Assembly (NCBI RefSeq): GCF_001375555.1
Contig: NZ_CTDZ01000009.1
Location: forward strand, 2,535,758-2,599,757
Direction: 5' to 3'
DNA from: Numidum massiliense
Lineage (GTDB): Bacteria; Bacillota; Bacilli; Thermoactinomycetales; Novibacillaceae
DNA: 64,000 bases
Shown one piece after another: positions 63,690 through 64,000 of this stretch. Position numbers and translations under genes: made by a program. The notes beneath the pieces were generated by a model, which worked only from the letters and a program-made list of their open reading frames with translations, had not been told where the DNA came from and did not search any database. Each line of letters starts with the position of its first letter. The stretch's first letter is position 1.

Positions 63690-64000
63690 TTAGCGTGTCT
63701 CGTGCAACATCGTAGCTAACTTTCGCGCCAACGCGGCCCATCTTTCGCCCGTCTCCGTCTGTGTCAATACAGCGATTTGCCCGTCGTAATGTTGGGTCAC
63801 TTGCTCTTTTATTCGCTGCTGTAACTGTACGACGTTCTTGTCCAGCTGCTCGCTGTAGTACTTCGAAAACTTCGATGCGTACTGTACCGTAAAGTCGCCC
63901 ATCACAACGGTAAACTGTCTCTCGAATGCCTCGTACAAACGCTTCTTTCCTTCTCCCTCAAAAAAGTCCTTCGCATTTTTAAAATGTTTTAGCGCTGGTG
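63690..64000 (-). CDS. C-terminal part of an unidentified protein (edge)
   Basis: The minus-strand frame is open to the right edge: 102 or more residues ending at the TAG at 63690, reading ALKHFKNAKDFFEGEGKKRL, then YASKFSKYYSEQLDKNVVQL. It is helical and charged, coiled-coil-like. The piece FFEGEGKKRLYEAF recalls the C-terminal stalk of bacterial dynamin-like GTPases, but the GTPase part would lie outside the window, so the family is only a guess. Confidence 0.5.
   Translation of the reverse strand, partial: PALKHFKNAKDFFEGEGKKRLYEAFERQFTVVMGDFTVQYASKFSKYYSEQLDKNVVQLQQRIKEQVTQHYDGQIAVLTQTETGERWAALARKLATMLHETR

Overview
The window reads like a chromosome segment of a Gram-positive Bacillales-type bacterium of roughly 50% GC, possibly from the Thermoactinomycetaceae/Paenibacillaceae side. 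The basis is purine-rich Shine-Dalgarno sites, frequent GTG/TTG starts, Fur boxes of the 7-1-7 type, an Fnr-type TGTGA-N6-TCACA site at -41.5 of pflB, the neighbouring dgkB-rlmCD pair known from Bacillus, and small families such as DUF5665 and SPW. The species cannot be named from the sequence alone. No tRNA, rRNA, CRISPR array or complete insertion sequence was seen.

Layout. 1-1365: 5' part of a pabB-like gene (cut by the window edge) and a yidC/oxaI gene carrying an in-frame stop. 1914-7217: a Fur-controlled siderophore uptake locus (two FecCD permeases, binding lipoprotein, divergent ferredoxin-NADP reductase-like enzyme, ABC ATPase). 7372-7715: remnants of an SDR and a gcvPA gene. 7954-10163: MFS exporter plus winged-helix regulator behind a perfect 40-bp palindrome. 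10247-13581: multi-subunit FAD/[2Fe-2S] amine or imino-acid dehydrogenase, three genes divergent from a fourth. 13577-13909: tandem repeats and a small SPW gene. 14351-21577: housekeeping and repair genes (ABC-F, mnmA, cysteine hydrolase, AlkA-like glycosylase, LysM-3D protein, nitronate monooxygenase-like). 21648-27153: exopolysaccharide operon with a frameshifted acetyltransferase. 27396-36758: pepF, LysR, korAB, truncated haemoglobin, CPBP protease, PhnP-like hydrolase, DUF5665. 36870-41051: two structured non-coding segments around an anaerobically controlled pflBA locus, then acylphosphatase. 41693-44133: a two-gene cytochrome bd-superfamily-like system with a fused c-type haem domain. 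44451-61590: mannoside catabolism (two GH38, GH125, a large clan-A-like glycosidase, LacI regulator, mannose-6-phosphate isomerase, ROK kinase), interrupted by rlmCD and a frameshifted dgkB. 61912-64000: tartrate/D-malate dehydrogenase, a small membrane protein and a partial gene at the edge.

How the genes work together. The iron genes form a closed uptake-and-release unit under Fur. The pfl genes and the bd-like cytochrome pair suggest life at fluctuating oxygen; korAB would feed ferredoxin. The mannosidases lack visible signal peptides, so they would trim imported mannosides in the cytoplasm, with ManA and the ROK kinase passing sugars to glycolysis. A recurring theme is short tandem duplication. 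An exact 8-bp duplication frameshifts the EPS acetyltransferase, an exact 74-bp duplication frameshifts dgkB (essential in B. subtilis), and in-frame 12-, 18- and 24-bp repeats expand linkers in a regulator and both GH38 enzymes. Two structured RNA candidates (36870-36960 and 40455-40620) and the bd-like/cytochrome c pair are the least explained items.
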